Source of the DNA: Leptospira sp. 96542
Lineage (GTDB): Bacteria > Spirochaetota > Leptospiria > Leptospirales > Leptospiraceae
Reading direction: 5' to 3'
DNA: 48,063 bases
Assembly (NCBI GenBank): GCA_029310945.1
Contig: JARJFC010000032.1
Span: forward strand, 1 to 48,063
Position 1 is the first letter of the stretch. The number at the start of each line of letters is the position of its first letter. The position numbers and the translations under genes are program-made. Below are positions 6,998 through 17,353 of this stretch, piece by piece. The notes beneath the pieces are model-generated. The model saw nothing but the letters and a program-made list of their open reading frames with translations, ran no database searches and was not told the DNA's origin.

Positions 6998-8980
6998 TCA
7001 GGCTTCTAACTTCCTATGCAAAATTTTTTCATACGATTTACTTTCGATAAAAATATCCAATAGGTCACCATCAATGTGTTGGTCCCGCACTTCCATTTTT
7101 AAAATATCGAAAGCTCTTTCCAAAGGAACCGCTTTTTTATAAGGTCTGTCTTGGTCTGTAAGGGCATCAAAAATATCGGCAATGGCCATCATCTTCGCTT
7201 GCACGGGGATTTCTACGGCACTGAGACCTCTGGGGTAACCTGACCCATTCAATTTTTCATGGTGCCCATGGGCAATTGCTGGTACCATTTTTAATTCCTT
7301 TGTCCAGGGAATTTTACTTAGGAATTGAAATGTATGTTCAACGTGAGATTCAATTTCTCTTCTTTCTTCAAAGTCGAGAGAACCTTTACGAATGGATAAA
7401 AATCCAAACTCCTTCGGATGCAATAAATTCAACTGGTTGCCTTCGGTTGTTTGATAACTCAGTTTAGAAATTTCTTCCAAAAAGTTTGAATTACCAGCCT
7501 CCAAGATGGTAGGCTCATTCGAATCGATTATGACTCGCACCATTTCTTGTAATTTATCTTTTTCTAATGCATATTCTAATTGGATAGATTTATCAAATTC
7601 CGCAAAACCATTATTACCGTGTTTTTTTAAATATTCAATTTTTTTCTGATAAAGTTTTGCTTCTACATCTTTTAAAATAAATTGAAATCGCCATTTGATA
7701 AGTTCTAATTCATACTCTTCTAATTTTTTTGCCTTTACGAGTACCTTTTCTCTTACACCAACTTTTCCAAAGTCATGCAAAAGGGAAGCATAACGAATTT
7801 CTTTAATTTGCGAAGTATTAAAATGAATATCCTTAAAACGCCCTACTTGGATCGCATTGACTGATTCAGCAAGTCCAACCGTATATTGTGCAACACGAAA
7901 AGAATGACCAGAGGTTGTTGGATCTCTCGATTCAATCGCTGAAACTGATGCAGTAACAAAACCTTCAAACAATGTTTCAATGTCGTGAACTAAATTATTG
8001 TTTTGAATTGCCACGGCAGCTTGGCCTGCAACGGCCATTACTAGTTCTTCCGAATATTTATCGTATTCCAAAACAGAATCCGATTTCATATCTTCGAGTG
8101 TTAGTTTGGTTTGGAAATTTTTTTTCCGATTGATGAGTTGTATGACTCCCACAACTTCATCATGATGATCTTTCATCGGAACAACTAACATCGACTTTGA
8201 ATGATAATTACTCATTTTATCAAAATCACTATTGAATTTGTATTCTTCTGAACCAGACAATTCATATAGATCAGGGATGTTTAATTGTTTTCCGGTGAAT
8301 GCAACATAACCTGCGATACTTTTTTTATTGATCGGAAGGATAAATTCATCTGAATTGATATCCAAAGCAGAAATTTTGAATCGTAAATTACGTGGATTAC
8401 CTTTTTCATCTTTTTCGACTAAATACAATGAACCAGAGTCAGAGTTGGAAATTTCCCGTGCCGAATTTAAAATGTCCCGAAGTAATTTAGTGAAATCCTT
8501 TTCGTTGGCGAGACTGATACCGATTCTTGTTAGTTTTGATATTTCATTTGTGGAAACATTGATTCGTTTTTGGAGCTCAAATTTATCCACTACCATTTGC
8601 AAGCTAGTGAATGCATTAACAAGAGCTTTGATTAAAAAAATGAGAGGAGCATCCTCCGGAACGTTGGTAAAAAAAAGATCCTCCTCAATCGCAAGTGCCA
8701 TATAACCAGTGTAGTCGATGGGTGCGCGTACGATAAAAGAAGACATCACCGAAGGGGCGTGTTTTAAAAAATTATGAATTTCTTTATGTTTGGATTCTAA
8801 CTCTAGGTGAGATAGATAAAAGACGACTTTGGCAATTTTTCCTTGCGATTCAGTCGCGATCGATTGGAGTTCCTCCAAACCCAGAACTTTCGCTTTTATT
8901 TTTTTAGAATAATCAGAAATTTTTCCTTCAAAGAACGGGTCATCGGTAACGATGTATTTAAAATCCAAGGCCTTGGTCAC
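6998..8980 (-). CDS. GAF and HD-GYP domain c-di-GMP phosphodiesterase
   Basis: An N-terminal region of about 140 residues without clear assignment is followed by a GAF domain (roughly residues 150-330, with [26 protein letters not shown] and VVPMKD) and an HD-GYP domain. The HD-GYP signature is intact: [40 protein letters not shown] and [16 protein letters not shown], so it should hydrolyse c-di-GMP. About 110-120 extra residues, mostly charged helices, sit between HDFGK and HHE, where classic members have a short linker. GTG 8980 is used as start (660 residues); the open frame reaches 9070, but that would overlap the upstream gene. It is the third gene of a likely operon with the membrane and TPR proteins upstream. 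Confidence 0.88.
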   Translation of the reverse strand: MTKALDFKYIVTDDPFFEGKISDYSKKIKAKVLGLEELQSIATESQGKIAKVVFYLSHLELESKHKEIHNFLKHAPSVMSSFIVRAPIDYTGYMALAIEEDLFFTNVPEDAPLIFLIKALVNAFTSLQMVVDKFELQKRINVSTNEISKLTRIGISLANEKDFTKLLRDILNSAREISNSDSGSLYLVEKDEKGNPRNLRFKISALDINSDEFILPINKKSIAGYVAFTGKQLNIPDLYELSGSEEYKFNSDFDKMSNYHSKSMLVVPMKDHHDEVVGVIQLINRKKNFQTKLTLEDMKSDSVLEYDKYSEELVMAVAGQAAVAIQNNNLVHDIETLFEGFVTASVSAIESRDPTTSGHSFRVAQYTVGLAESVNAIQVGRFKDIHFNTSQIKEIRYASLLHDFGKVGVREKVLVKAKKLEEYELELIKWRFQFILKDVEAKLYQKKIEYLKKHGNNGFAEFDKSIQLEYALEKDKLQEMVRVIIDSNEPTILEAGNSNFLEEISKLSYQTTEGNQLNLLHPKEFGFLSIRKGSLDFEERREIESHVEHTFQFLSKIPWTKELKMVPAIAHGHHEKLNGSGYPRGLSAVEIPVQAKMMAIADIFDALTDQDRPYKKAVPLERAFDILKMEVRDQHIDGDLLDIFIESKSYEKILHRKLEA

Positions 8981-9011
8981 AAAATTACTATCGACATTTG
9001 TTTGACAATGT

Positions 9012-10028
9012 CTATTGTTTTTTGGCGAATTCTGCCTTTGGTTTTGGGTTTCCCAATAGAAATAACCCAAAAATAAAAGCCGCTGTCAAATGGATGGTCA
9101 AAAAGTATAACGTCTGAACCCCTAACAAGACATAGGGTGCATGCGGCCATTCGATCCGGGGAAGTAATAATAAGGGGAAATAAGTAGCCAAAACTGATGG
9201 GAAAAAGTATATACAAAAGTTCATAGTCGAAGTTTTTGACCATTCATGTTTTGAGAGTAAATGTTCCATTAGCCTGGCAAATACCCCGACGAGGATTGTT
9301 ACCGGAGCATAAAGAAAAAACGAAAGCCCGGCACAACTTGCAAAAGATACAACACCAACCCAAACTGATTTTTCAATCTCTCTTTCCACAGGTACTTTCA
9401 AAAAATAACTTGTGGATTTAAAACCCAAAAAACTAAAAAACCCAATCAAAAGAAACTGAGCTGAATAACTCCATATTTTCGGATCTTCTGTCCATGGTGA
9501 AAAAATCAAAAAAGAAATTGGTAATAAAAAATATAAGGGAGAATTTTCCCGTGGATCCACTTCAGGCTCAGAAAAACCAGGAACTATAAAAAACATCTGA
9601 CTGAGCCAAGTGAACGTGCCCATAAAAATAAAAAAATGAGTGATGCCGGTTTTGTCAAAAACTTGGATTCCAAACGAATTTGTTAACATTCCTATAATGT
9701 TTGGAAAATAAGATAAAACCAAACCCAAACACAAAAAGAGAAAGATGTTTGGTCTTGCTGTTAAATTGGAAGAAATTTTTTCCAAAGAAATATAAGTTAC
9801 GAAAAAGATAACGTTTGTTTGAGACAACACGGATAGATATGTATTCGCCAATGGAATGGGAATTTGAAAAAAACGGAGTACCTCAAACAAGGAAAACAGA
9901 AAAACTGTTTGTGTCATCCAAACAAAAACGAAAAAATTCTTCCTGTTATCTGGTAAGAGCGAAATCACTCGATGAACCAAAAAGAGTGACAAAAGAAACA
10001 ATATAAATTCAGTTTCAGAAAAGTTCAT
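9012..10028 (-). CDS. multi-pass integral membrane protein, unknown
   Basis: The 338-residue protein is almost entirely hydrophobic segments (about eight to ten predicted by eye), beginning [19 protein letters not shown] and ending with a basic tail [11 protein letters not shown] recognise no family. Layout, with many helices and no large soluble domain, resembles membrane sensor modules of the 7TM or MASE kind, but no motif proves it. It starts 3 bases after the stop of the TPR gene and ends about 30 bases before the HD-GYP gene, so the three are very likely made together. That suggests a membrane input or partner for the c-di-GMP phosphodiesterase. Confidence 0.7.
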   Translation of the reverse strand: MNFSETEFILFLLSLFLVHRVISLLPDNRKNFFVFVWMTQTVFLFSLFEVLRFFQIPIPLANTYLSVLSQTNVIFFVTYISLEKISSNLTARPNIFLFLCLGLVLSYFPNIIGMLTNSFGIQVFDKTGITHFFIFMGTFTWLSQMFFIVPGFSEPEVDPRENSPLYFLLPISFLIFSPWTEDPKIWSYSAQFLLIGFFSFLGFKSTSYFLKVPVEREIEKSVWVGVVSFASCAGLSFFLYAPVTILVGVFARLMEHLLSKHEWSKTSTMNFCIYFFPSVLATYFPLLLLPRIEWPHAPYVLLGVQTLYFLTIHLTAAFIFGLFLLGNPKPKAEFAKKQ

Positions 10029-10031
10029 TTT

Positions 10032-12404
10032 TCAATCCTCATTGATTGTGTAGGGAAGAATGGAATACGGTGGTTCTCCATTACGATCCAAACTCTGATA
10101 ATTATGATGGAAGCCGCGAACAGATTGGTTTCCAATCAGTGTAAATTTTACATCCCCTGCTTTTTTCAAAAGGATACTTCGGTTAAAAAAATAAATCACA
10201 GGGTTGTCTTTCAATACCTTTGATACCAACTGAAAATGTGGTAGCACTTTTGTATACGGCTCATAAATATCAATCGAGTTTGCAGATCGGATAATAATTG
10301 TTTTGTTATTTAATTTTGGGATTGGACGATTTGTTAAAATCCATGAATGTGGGTCGTTATAATCTTTGCCAAAATCTCCCACACCATCCGCAGAAAAAAT
10401 TCGAATATTTTTAAATGAGTAAAGTTTTTCTTTTTTATCGACACTTACTTTTTTTAAGAATAATTCAACTTCGCTAGGCAATTCCCAAAGTACAACTTCC
10501 ATATCTGGAAAATGATTTGCAACCGCAAGTGAAGTCACTCCTGGGTAATCTGGATGGTTGAGAGCAGGCCCAATATCGAAAAAAACAACCTGATTTCCAC
10601 GATTGTAGTTTTCAATTTTATAAAACAAAATTTCTCGCAATTTTGTTATTTGTTTAGACACAAACGTTTTTTGATTCAGTAAATCATCCAAAAATAAATT
10701 AGTGTCTTCCAATCGATCTTCATAGGTTCTTGCTCGAATCTCTTCTTCTTGCCCAGAAAACACATAACGCCCAGTATACGACCTAATTGTTTTTTCTTCT
10801 AATTCTGTAAAATCAGAATTATGCAAAACACTCCAAGTATAGGGATAAATGATTGTACCATATAAGTATTTTCCCAGAGCCAGATTTTGAATGGCGTTGT
10901 ACGGTGTTATCCGACTATATTGTTTATATAAATTTTCTGAATCTTCGATTTGTTTTTTTTCTGCCATTAAACTTGCTAAATTGTATAAAGCATACCGATA
11001 GTATAATTTTTCTTCAATGGAGTAAACAGACTTAGCATGAACGATACTTTCCCATTTTGATTTGGCAATTGCCCATTTTCCAATACTATTATACACTCCT
11101 GCTTCTAAATTTAGTGCAAATAACGAAATATCTTCATTGGGAAGACCCAATTGAATTACGAGTTTACGAAGTTCTGCAAGATGGCGTAGTGCCGCATCAT
11201 AGGATGAAAGCTCATACTCCATCTGACTTAAGTTGTATAAATAGTATATCCTTTCATTGAGATTTGTAATGTTCTTGTCTAAACTATATAATTCATAATA
11301 CCCGAGTTCCTTTTGCGAAACAGAGAATAAAACAAGAGAATGAAAAATAGAATTCTGAATGGCCAAATGATCTGTTTGCAGACCAAGCACATCAAACATT
11401 TGTTTTGCTGAATTCAAGTAAAATAATGATTCTTCTATTTTACCAAAAAGCACATTGGTAATACCAATATTTGAAATTGTTTCAGCATACTCTGGATGAT
11501 AAACTGAATTTGTGGACTCACGAAACCTTCTACTCGCCACATAAAAATCAAGAGCTTTCGCATATTCTGATTTTTTAAAATAAAAATCACCTATTTCTTT
11601 CGTTACCATCCATTTCAGATAAACATTTATATTTTGGTCATTATTTACATTTTTCCAAACATCTTTCAATTTATCTTCTGATTGGTTGGTTAGAAGAGAT
11701 TTCAATTTTAAATATTGAATAAAATTATTACGAGGATTATAGGAATTAAAAAAATCGGAACTAAATCCTGAAATACCGCGTTCGGCAATTTTTTCGGAAA
11801 GCATATTCACTTCGAGTTCTGATAATTCAGATTCCACGGTTGGGAAATTCCAACTGGGTTTCTTTTTTGCAATTCGATACAAACGGATTGTTTCATCCAA
11901 AAGGGAAGCAAAAGAAGTATAGATTTTTGCCGACAGAAGCCCTTTTTCTTCGTATCTTACAAATATGGGTGAGCCTTTGACAGTTTGTTTTGTCTCCAAA
12001 AGTTCGAGTTTTGGTAAAAAGGAAATCTCGTTTGGTAAAAAAGAAATCTTACCATGGAATTTGTAAGCCAGTTTACTTTTTTTTGCAGTGGACAAAGTGT
12101 CAAACTGTCCAAAGTAGACGGCTCCCCCGAGTTGGCTCAGTTCGTAATTCAATTGGAGTTCTAAAAAATTCGGGAAGGAAGTGTCTTTCAGATTGCCTTC
12201 AATTTCAAATTTTCCAAGGGCGATATGAGTGACTGTATCCGGTGTGGTGACATCCAAAACCGAAGTTTCTTTTTTTACCGCATCTTGGATTGAAAAGAAT
12301 AACGGTGGATATGCGATTGCCGCCAAGAGCAAAACGATGAGTAGTGTATTTTTTTGAAATGAGGACAAGGATCTGCTAGTTCTAAGAAATAATGATTTGC
12401 CCAT
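10032..12404 (-). CDS. membrane-anchored TPR protein with methyltransferase-like C-terminus
   Basis: The 790-residue protein has a single N-terminal membrane segment (NTLLIVLLLAAIAYPPLFF, about residues 19-37). A region of about 200 residues follows with no clear assignment, then helical TPR-like repeats about 265-500 (for example DFYFKKSEYAKALDFYVASR and SNIGITNVLFGKIEESLFYL). The last 200 residues look different: NQVVFFDIGPALNHPDYPGV ends in a strand VVLWELP, followed by IRIFSADGVGD and KTIIIRSANSIDIY, an order resembling a SAM-dependent methyltransferase Rossmann fold. That domain call is my inference. It heads a three-gene minus-strand set with a membrane protein and an HD-GYP enzyme and lies just after the flgE terminator. 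Confidence 0.7.
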   Translation of the reverse strand: MGKSLFLRTSRSLSSFQKNTLLIVLLLAAIAYPPLFFSIQDAVKKETSVLDVTTPDTVTHIALGKFEIEGNLKDTSFPNFLELQLNYELSQLGGAVYFGQFDTLSTAKKSKLAYKFHGKISFLPNEISFLPKLELLETKQTVKGSPIFVRYEEKGLLSAKIYTSFASLLDETIRLYRIAKKKPSWNFPTVESELSELEVNMLSEKIAERGISGFSSDFFNSYNPRNNFIQYLKLKSLLTNQSEDKLKDVWKNVNNDQNINVYLKWMVTKEIGDFYFKKSEYAKALDFYVASRRFRESTNSVYHPEYAETISNIGITNVLFGKIEESLFYLNSAKQMFDVLGLQTDHLAIQNSIFHSLVLFSVSQKELGYYELYSLDKNITNLNERIYYLYNLSQMEYELSSYDAALRHLAELRKLVIQLGLPNEDISLFALNLEAGVYNSIGKWAIAKSKWESIVHAKSVYSIEEKLYYRYALYNLASLMAEKKQIEDSENLYKQYSRITPYNAIQNLALGKYLYGTIIYPYTWSVLHNSDFTELEEKTIRSYTGRYVFSGQEEEIRARTYEDRLEDTNLFLDDLLNQKTFVSKQITKLREILFYKIENYNRGNQVVFFDIGPALNHPDYPGVTSLAVANHFPDMEVVLWELPSEVELFLKKVSVDKKEKLYSFKNIRIFSADGVGDFGKDYNDPHSWILTNRPIPKLNNKTIIIRSANSIDIYEPYTKVLPHFQLVSKVLKDNPVIYFFNRSILLKKAGDVKFTLIGNQSVRGFHHNYQSLDRNGEPPYSILPYTINED

Positions 12405-12432
12405 TTTTCTTAGAATTTTGCAGAATTCAAGG

Positions 12433-12454
12433 AAAAAACGGGGTGCCCCCCGTT
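12433..12454 (-). terminator. intrinsic terminator of the flagellar operon
   Basis: On the minus strand AACGGGG-GGCA-CCCCGTT forms a 7-bp GC-rich stem and runs straight into six T. It begins 5 bases past the flgE stop codon, so it should end the fliK-flgD-flgE transcript and insulate the TPR gene downstream. Confidence 0.85.
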
Positions 12455-12458
12455 CAGT

Positions 12459-13853
12459 TTAACGTTTCAATCCTAAAACTTCTTGGATCATTTGGTCTGA
12501 AGTCACGATGGTTCTGGAATTGGCTTGGAATCCCCTTTGTGTAACGATCATATCAGTAAACTGATCAGAAAGATCCACATTTGACATCTCAAGGAGGCCA
12601 GCATTGATTTTCCCACGGCCTTGGGATCCCGCTTCTCCAATGTTTGCTTCACCAGAATTTAAGGAATAACTGTACATTGTATCCCCTTCTTTATTAAGAC
12701 CAGCTGGGTTTGTAAAATTAGCGAGACCAATCCGTGCGAGCGGTTGGCGCACTCCATTTGAAAAAACTCCAGTGACTGTACCTGTATTGTCGATGGAAAA
12801 AGATTCCATGTAACCCATTGGATAACCATCTTGTTTCACAGCCTTTGTGGTAAAATCTGAAGAAAATTGTGTGATTCCACCAACAAGACCCGCTTCCCCC
12901 AAGTTTAAACTGAATTTTTGTGCCGTTGGGTTGCCTGGGAGTCGGAATGAAATATCCGCTTTCAGTTTTCCCGTGGTTTGGGAATCCACTCCGTCCGAAA
13001 CGCTGATGATTTTTCCATCGGGTGTGAATGAAACTTCGAGTTCCGTATTGCCAGAAACTTGGGTATTTTCGCCACCAGTTCCTTGCACATCCACAGAAAC
13101 TTGGCTTGCATCTTCCAATTTAAAGCGCATCTTCCAAACATTGTCTCGCATTTTATAAAATTCAACACCCATTTGACGAGTATTACCTTGTTCATCATAA
13201 ACGTTAATGGAAGTTACGTGACCTCTCCTTTGGCGAGGGTCTGGGTCATTGATGTATCTTTGAATATCTTCCTCTGTTGCATCTGGTGGAACTGAAGGAA
13301 CACTCGCATTCAAATTTGATTGAAAATCAACGTTTGCCGTTGCACGAGCAGGTTCTTTTGAATACAATGGAATTACAATGTCTTCGAGAGATCCTGCAGT
13401 GTTGATGTATTTGTTCCCAGTTTCATCTAACCTTGAATTCCAACCTTGCACTTTAAGTCCGTTAGCAGGATTCACATAATTTCCATTTTTATCTACGTTG
13501 AAAGCTCCAGCACGAGTATAAAATTGTTTATCGCCATCTTTGACGATAAAGAAACCTTCACCTGAAACGGCAACATCTGTGTTTTTGCCAGTGGTTTGTA
13601 AGGCACCTTGTGTCATAATTTTATCAATGGCTGCAATGAGAGAACCAAGACCAACCTGTTTAGGGTTTGTTCCACCAATGTTTTCTTTTGGTTCTGAGGC
13701 ACCTTGTAATTCTTGTGAGATCATATCTTGAAAGGTGACCCTTTCTGTTTTGAACCCATGTGTGTTCACATTGGAAATATTATTACCTATTACATCCATT
13801 CTTACTTGGTGGTTTTTGAGTCCGGATACTCCGGAGTAAAGTGATCTCATCAT
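12459..13853 (-). CDS. flgE: flagellar hook protein FlgE
   Basis: FlgE builds the hook joining the periplasmic flagellar filament to its motor. The N-terminal rod-hook motif [20 protein letters not shown], then [12 protein letters not shown], the [10 protein letters not shown] strand, and the C-terminal [18 protein letters not shown] are diagnostic; 464 residues is normal. AGAGGA precedes the start. Two Met codons open the gene. The protein contains no cysteine at all. At the position where other spirochaetes have the Cys used for lysinoalanine cross-linking (C-N-L), this one has FQSNLN (Ser179-Asn180), while a Lys stands 13 residues before it (Lys166); counting from Met2 these are 165 and 178. 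It is last in the fliK-flgD-flgE operon. Confidence 0.95.
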   Translation of the reverse strand: MMRSLYSGVSGLKNHQVRMDVIGNNISNVNTHGFKTERVTFQDMISQELQGASEPKENIGGTNPKQVGLGSLIAAIDKIMTQGALQTTGKNTDVAVSGEGFFIVKDGDKQFYTRAGAFNVDKNGNYVNPANGLKVQGWNSRLDETGNKYINTAGSLEDIVIPLYSKEPARATANVDFQSNLNASVPSVPPDATEEDIQRYINDPDPRQRRGHVTSINVYDEQGNTRQMGVEFYKMRDNVWKMRFKLEDASQVSVDVQGTGGENTQVSGNTELEVSFTPDGKIISVSDGVDSQTTGKLKADISFRLPGNPTAQKFSLNLGEAGLVGGITQFSSDFTTKAVKQDGYPMGYMESFSIDNTGTVTGVFSNGVRQPLARIGLANFTNPAGLNKEGDTMYSYSLNSGEANIGEAGSQGRGKINAGLLEMSNVDLSDQFTDMIVTQRGFQANSRTIVTSDQMIQEVLGLKR

Positions 13854-13891
13854 AACGTTTCGTCCTCTCTTTTTTTATCGACCTTTTTGAA

Positions 13892-14467
13892 TTAATCCTG
13901 ATAAGCTTCTTGTTTTTTTAACGAATTATTTGGGATGTTAGCTGGCCTTTGGTATTCAAGATCCGACTTCAATAATTCTGGATCAGAAATTAAATTGAGT
14001 TTAGAAACATCAATCATTCTGCCATTCACCCTTACATACGTTTTACCTTCATTATCGAATAAAATTGCTCCGGCAAGACCCGTGACATCTTCTCCCGTCA
14101 CCAAATCAGGGCCTGAGACAACTTTGCCAACTACCGAATAACTTTGTTTAGATTCCATTCTCTGAATTCCAGATGAAATGTTTTTCATTTGTTCGAGAGA
14201 AGAAAATTGTGCCATCTGTGCAATGAAGTCTTTATCCTGTACTGGATTCGTAGGATCCTGGTGCGAAAGTTGGGTTAAAAGGAGTTTCAAAAAATCATCC
14301 TTTCCCAACTCTTTTTGTTTTTCACGAATTTCTATTCCTTTAAGTCCGCTTGTTTCTTCTTGTTCAAGCTGCTTTAAGTGTTTTTGGATACTAAAAGTTT
14401 TTTCGCCTTCAAAGTATCTGGATCGAATTGCATTTTGACTGGATAAGTCTTGGATTCCGTCTGGCAT
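13892..14467 (-). CDS. flgD: flagellar hook capping protein FlgD
   Basis: FlgD caps the growing hook so that FlgE subunits can assemble. The family core is [20 protein letters not shown], then [19 protein letters not shown], in residues 53-95; the later part [17 protein letters not shown] and [13 protein letters not shown] is the expected beta region. At 191 residues it is on the short side, lacking a full C-terminal FLG-D Tudor/Fn3 pair, as in several spirochaetes. It lies between fliK and flgE, 13 bases after the fliK stop, in the common spirochaete order. Confidence 0.93.
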   Translation of the reverse strand: MPDGIQDLSSQNAIRSRYFEGEKTFSIQKHLKQLEQEETSGLKGIEIREKQKELGKDDFLKLLLTQLSHQDPTNPVQDKDFIAQMAQFSSLEQMKNISSGIQRMESKQSYSVVGKVVSGPDLVTGEDVTGLAGAILFDNEGKTYVRVNGRMIDVSKLNLISDPELLKSDLEYQRPANIPNNSLKKQEAYQD

Positions 14468-14480
14468 GTCTTATTTCCTA

Positions 14481-16106
14481 TTAAGCAAAAAACTCTAGTG
14501 ATTTATTTTTATATTCAAATGATTGTATGTCGTCATCTTGATCAGATTCGTTTTTTGCATTTTTTAAACGCAATTTTGCTGATTCTCTCATCACCTGATC
14601 CAACTCGTCGTTTTTCCTTTCCGCAAAGGAAGAATTCCCATTGTCCCATAAATCAACAAGTAACGACTCTAACTCGAGTCCGTTTTGTTTTAAATTTTCT
14701 TTGATATTTTGGATTTCGTTTTGTAATGCATTCCGAATTTCTTCGGATTCTACAAGGATACGCCCTTCCACTTTATCACCATCGACAGAAACCTTTAGTG
14801 TTAACCGACCGTATTCCTTAGGATTCATTACAATTTCAGCGCTAGATTTCCCGTTTTGTACGATGTCAAATTTTGCTTGTTTGATTAAATCATCTAAGTT
14901 TTGTTTGAACGTGGCTTCTTTTGGTTTATTCAACGAGTCGGCATTCTTGATTGAATCAAGTTTATGTTTCGAATCAAAACTTATTGCACCTAAGCTATGT
15001 TTGCCTAATCTATCATCTGATGATTTTTGTCCATCTTCTCCAGAACTAAACTGTTGTTTAGATTCAACTGCAGAAACAAAAGACTCGGGAACCTTTGGTT
15101 TTTCTAAATGAATTTGTTTAGGTAAATCTTGTTTATTAAATTCTTTATCTTTTACACCGAGTGACCGAACCAGTTTTTCAGCTCCATTTTGCATAACCTT
15201 ATCAGGTTCAGTAAATTTTTCTAAACCAGCATCGGAGCTTAACGTTTGGCTTTTTTGCGATTTTGTTTTTTCGCTATTTTTTTTATTAGGAGCCTCGGGT
15301 TCTAACTTTTTAGTCAAAACCTGATTTTCTTTTGGTTGATTACTGATATTGGTAACCAATTTTGAATTTTGTAGTAAAGACTCCGATCTCAGATTCGATT
15401 CTTTTCCTAAATCTATCTTTTTAGAATTAGAAACTTCTTTTTTTTCAATATTTGGGAATAAAACGACATTTCCGTCTTTTGGTTTTCCAACAGGAAGATC
15501 TTTAATGTTTGTTTTATGGTCTTCGTTTGCTTTTATTTCTAATTGTTTTTTGAAAAAACCTTCCGCCAATGTTTTTGTATCTTCAATGAAACTTCTGATT
15601 TCATTTTTTTGGTAAGCATTCGTTTTTTCTGCATTTTTTTGAAGGGAGAGAAGGATTGTTTTTTCCTTACTGACTTCATTCACTTGTTGGTTAGCAGATT
15701 GAATGGCCAAATAACTAGCCAAGTCCATTTCACCAAAATGGAAATGAATTTCTTCCTCCAATTCTTCTTCTGAAAAAGAAACCTCCGTTTCATCATGAGA
15801 GTTAACTTCACTTTCTTTCGTTACAGACTCAGGCTCATCAGTTCCAATCGTTTCATTTTTGGATTCTGCAGATTCTGATTTTTGTTCCTTCGGTAATATT
15901 TCTTGTGATTCTATTTCTCGAGTTTCATCTTTCTGTGGACTGGCCACAAAAGAATCCTTCGTCTGTGAATCCGAGATCTGACGATCCAAAATTTTGCTAA
16001 AACTTTCGTTTGTTCCACCTGTGGATAAAAAATTTTCAACTCTGGAGGTTTTCCATTCTAAATTTGGAAACTGGATTACGTTCTGGCTATCAACCTTCAG
16101 ATTCAT
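14481..16106 (-). CDS. fliK: flagellar hook-length control protein FliK-like
   Basis: The 541-residue protein has a long, low-complexity, charged N-terminal and middle part rich in Ser, Lys and Glu, with no fixed fold visible. A compact C-terminal domain spans about residues 390-480 and carries AEIVMNPKEYGRLTLKVSVD and GRILVESEEIRNALQNEI, the Flg_hook pattern of FliK. FliK measures hook length and switches export specificity. Position directly upstream of flgD and flgE supports the call. GGGGAAG stands just before ATG 16106. The N-terminal region is not conserved in sequence across the family, so the identification rests on the C-terminus and context. Confidence 0.85.
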   Translation of the reverse strand: MNLKVDSQNVIQFPNLEWKTSRVENFLSTGGTNESFSKILDRQISDSQTKDSFVASPQKDETREIESQEILPKEQKSESAESKNETIGTDEPESVTKESEVNSHDETEVSFSEEELEEEIHFHFGEMDLASYLAIQSANQQVNEVSKEKTILLSLQKNAEKTNAYQKNEIRSFIEDTKTLAEGFFKKQLEIKANEDHKTNIKDLPVGKPKDGNVVLFPNIEKKEVSNSKKIDLGKESNLRSESLLQNSKLVTNISNQPKENQVLTKKLEPEAPNKKNSEKTKSQKSQTLSSDAGLEKFTEPDKVMQNGAEKLVRSLGVKDKEFNKQDLPKQIHLEKPKVPESFVSAVESKQQFSSGEDGQKSSDDRLGKHSLGAISFDSKHKLDSIKNADSLNKPKEATFKQNLDDLIKQAKFDIVQNGKSSAEIVMNPKEYGRLTLKVSVDGDKVEGRILVESEEIRNALQNEIQNIKENLKQNGLELESLLVDLWDNGNSSFAERKNDELDQVMRESAKLRLKNAKNESDQDDDIQSFEYKNKSLEFFA

Positions 16107-16219
16107 TTTTCTTCCCCACTCATGATAAGGATCGAACTTCTGTAGGATTCCTTGAGAGAATTATCTTCTTCCTTAGTTTGTTTATGTCCTAAAAGTAACT
16201 CGCACGAAAACTTATACAT
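16103..16219 (-). CDS. possible small ORF overlapping fliK start
   Basis: A 38-residue frame on the minus strand begins at ATG 16219 and ends at TGA 16103-16105, overlapping the fliK start as ATGA. It starts MYKFSCELLLG and is then charged. The four-base stop/start overlap is typical of coupled genes, but there is no visible ribosome binding site. The frame stays open further upstream (TTG is available, adding a hydrophobic stretch) to a stop near 16280. It may be a real short gene, the remnant of an upstream flagellar gene, or chance. Confidence 0.25.
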   Translation of the reverse strand: MYKFSCELLLGHKQTKEEDNSLKESYRSSILIMSGEEK

Positions 16220-16240
16220 TGACAGAAGGAAAGCCAGTGA

Positions 16241-16339
16241 ATGAATAGTCAAAAGTCTAATAAATTGGATGCTGAGTTTGCTTTATTAGATAAAAGGAGA
16301 AAAAATGAGCCTTTTTTTGCAGAATATACTAGAAAATAG
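16241..16339 (+). CDS. possible 32-residue leader ORF before sbp
   Basis: ATG 16241 opens a 32-codon frame ([20 protein letters not shown], then ending EYTRK) that contains the sbp ribosome binding site and runs 35 bases into sbp in another frame. GAAGGA lies about 10 bases upstream. Translation of such a leader could affect sbp expression, but composition is not distinctive and no sulfur amino acid except the start Met is present, so it is not a classic attenuation peptide. Confidence 0.2.
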   Translation: MNSQKSNKLDAEFALLDKRRKNEPFFAEYTRK

Positions 16340-17351
16340 ACAAAGTTTTCATTTTTTTAGACAATTTACTTTTATCCTCAGTTTGCTGTTTACCACTTCC
16401 ATTTCAGCTGAAGTTCAATTTTTACACGTTTCTTTCGATCCAACGAGAGAACTTTACGAAGAAATCAACAAAAGTTTCCTAACGAAGTGGAAGTCGGAAA
16501 AAAAGGAAAGTTTTTTCATCCAACAATCCCATGGTGGCTCGGGCAAACAGGCACGTGCTATCATTGACGGTCTGGATGCTGACGTGGTCAGTTTGGCTTT
16601 GGCTTATGATATTGATAGTATTGCCAACAAATCAAAGCTAGTTGACACAAACTGGCAAAAAAACTTACCGAAGGATAGTGTTCCATACTACTCTACCATT
16701 GTTTTTTTGGTTCGAAAAAATAATCCGAAAAAAATAAAAGATTGGGATGACATCATTGTTCCTGGAATTTCCATCATCACCCCCAATCCAAAAACTTCTG
16801 GCGGAGCGCGTTGGAATTACCTCGCAGCATATGGATACATTCTCCGAAAAACAAGATCGGACGAAAAAGCAAAAGAATTTGTGAAAGCTTTGTATAAAAA
16901 CACATCCGTTTTGGACACAGGAGCCCGTGGATCTACAACAACCTTCGTACAAAGAGGGATTGGCGATGTTCTCATTGCATGGGAAAATGAAGCAAAACTT
17001 ACGTTAGCTGAACAAAAACGTGTTGGTAAAAATGATTTTGAAATTGTTTATCCAAGCGAAACCATAAAGGCAGAAACACCCGTTGCCGTAGTCACAAAGA
17101 TTGCCGAAAAAAAAGGCAACCTGGAACGAGCCAACGCATATGTAAATTTTTTATTTACACCAGGTGCCCAAACCATCATAGCGAAACATCATTTTAGGCC
17201 AACGGATCCAGAGGTTGTAACAAAAACCTCCCATGAATTTGCGAAAATAAAAACATTTTCCATCAAAGATTTAGGTGAGTCATGGGAAAGTTTGCATAAA
17301 AAACATTTTGCCGATGGTGGGAGTTTTGATTCCATTTACAAAACAAAGTAA
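16305..17351 (+). CDS. sbp: sulfate ABC transporter substrate-binding protein
   Basis: This is the periplasmic sulfate-binding protein of the Sbp/CysP family. A signal peptide is present, with a hydrophobic core about residues 21-33 and probable cleavage after ISA (residue 35). The mature part begins [20 protein letters not shown] and continues with [52 protein letters not shown], all characteristic. AAAAGGAG stands 9 bases before ATG 16305. The leader is longer than usual, so a shorter start is possible but none has a better site. It heads the run sbp-cysT-cysW-cysA, with 2 bases to cysT. The gene could equally be named cysP; binding preference (sulfate or thiosulfate) cannot be told by eye. 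Confidence 0.92.
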   Translation: MSLFLQNILENRQSFHFFRQFTFILSLLFTTSISAEVQFLHVSFDPTRELYEEINKSFLTKWKSEKKESFFIQQSHGGSGKQARAIIDGLDADVVSLALAYDIDSIANKSKLVDTNWQKNLPKDSVPYYSTIVFLVRKNNPKKIKDWDDIIVPGISIITPNPKTSGGARWNYLAAYGYILRKTRSDEKAKEFVKALYKNTSVLDTGARGSTTTFVQRGIGDVLIAWENEAKLTLAEQKRVGKNDFEIVYPSETIKAETPVAVVTKIAEKKGNLERANAYVNFLFTPGAQTIIAKHHFRPTDPEVVTKTSHEFAKIKTFSIKDLGESWESLHKKHFADGGSFDSIYKTK

Positions 17352-17353
17352 AA

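Noticed and set aside
7276..7467. Plus-strand open frames within the HD-GYP, fliK and flgE genes
   Set aside because: They lie antisense inside well-supported genes and have no ribosome sites or family features.
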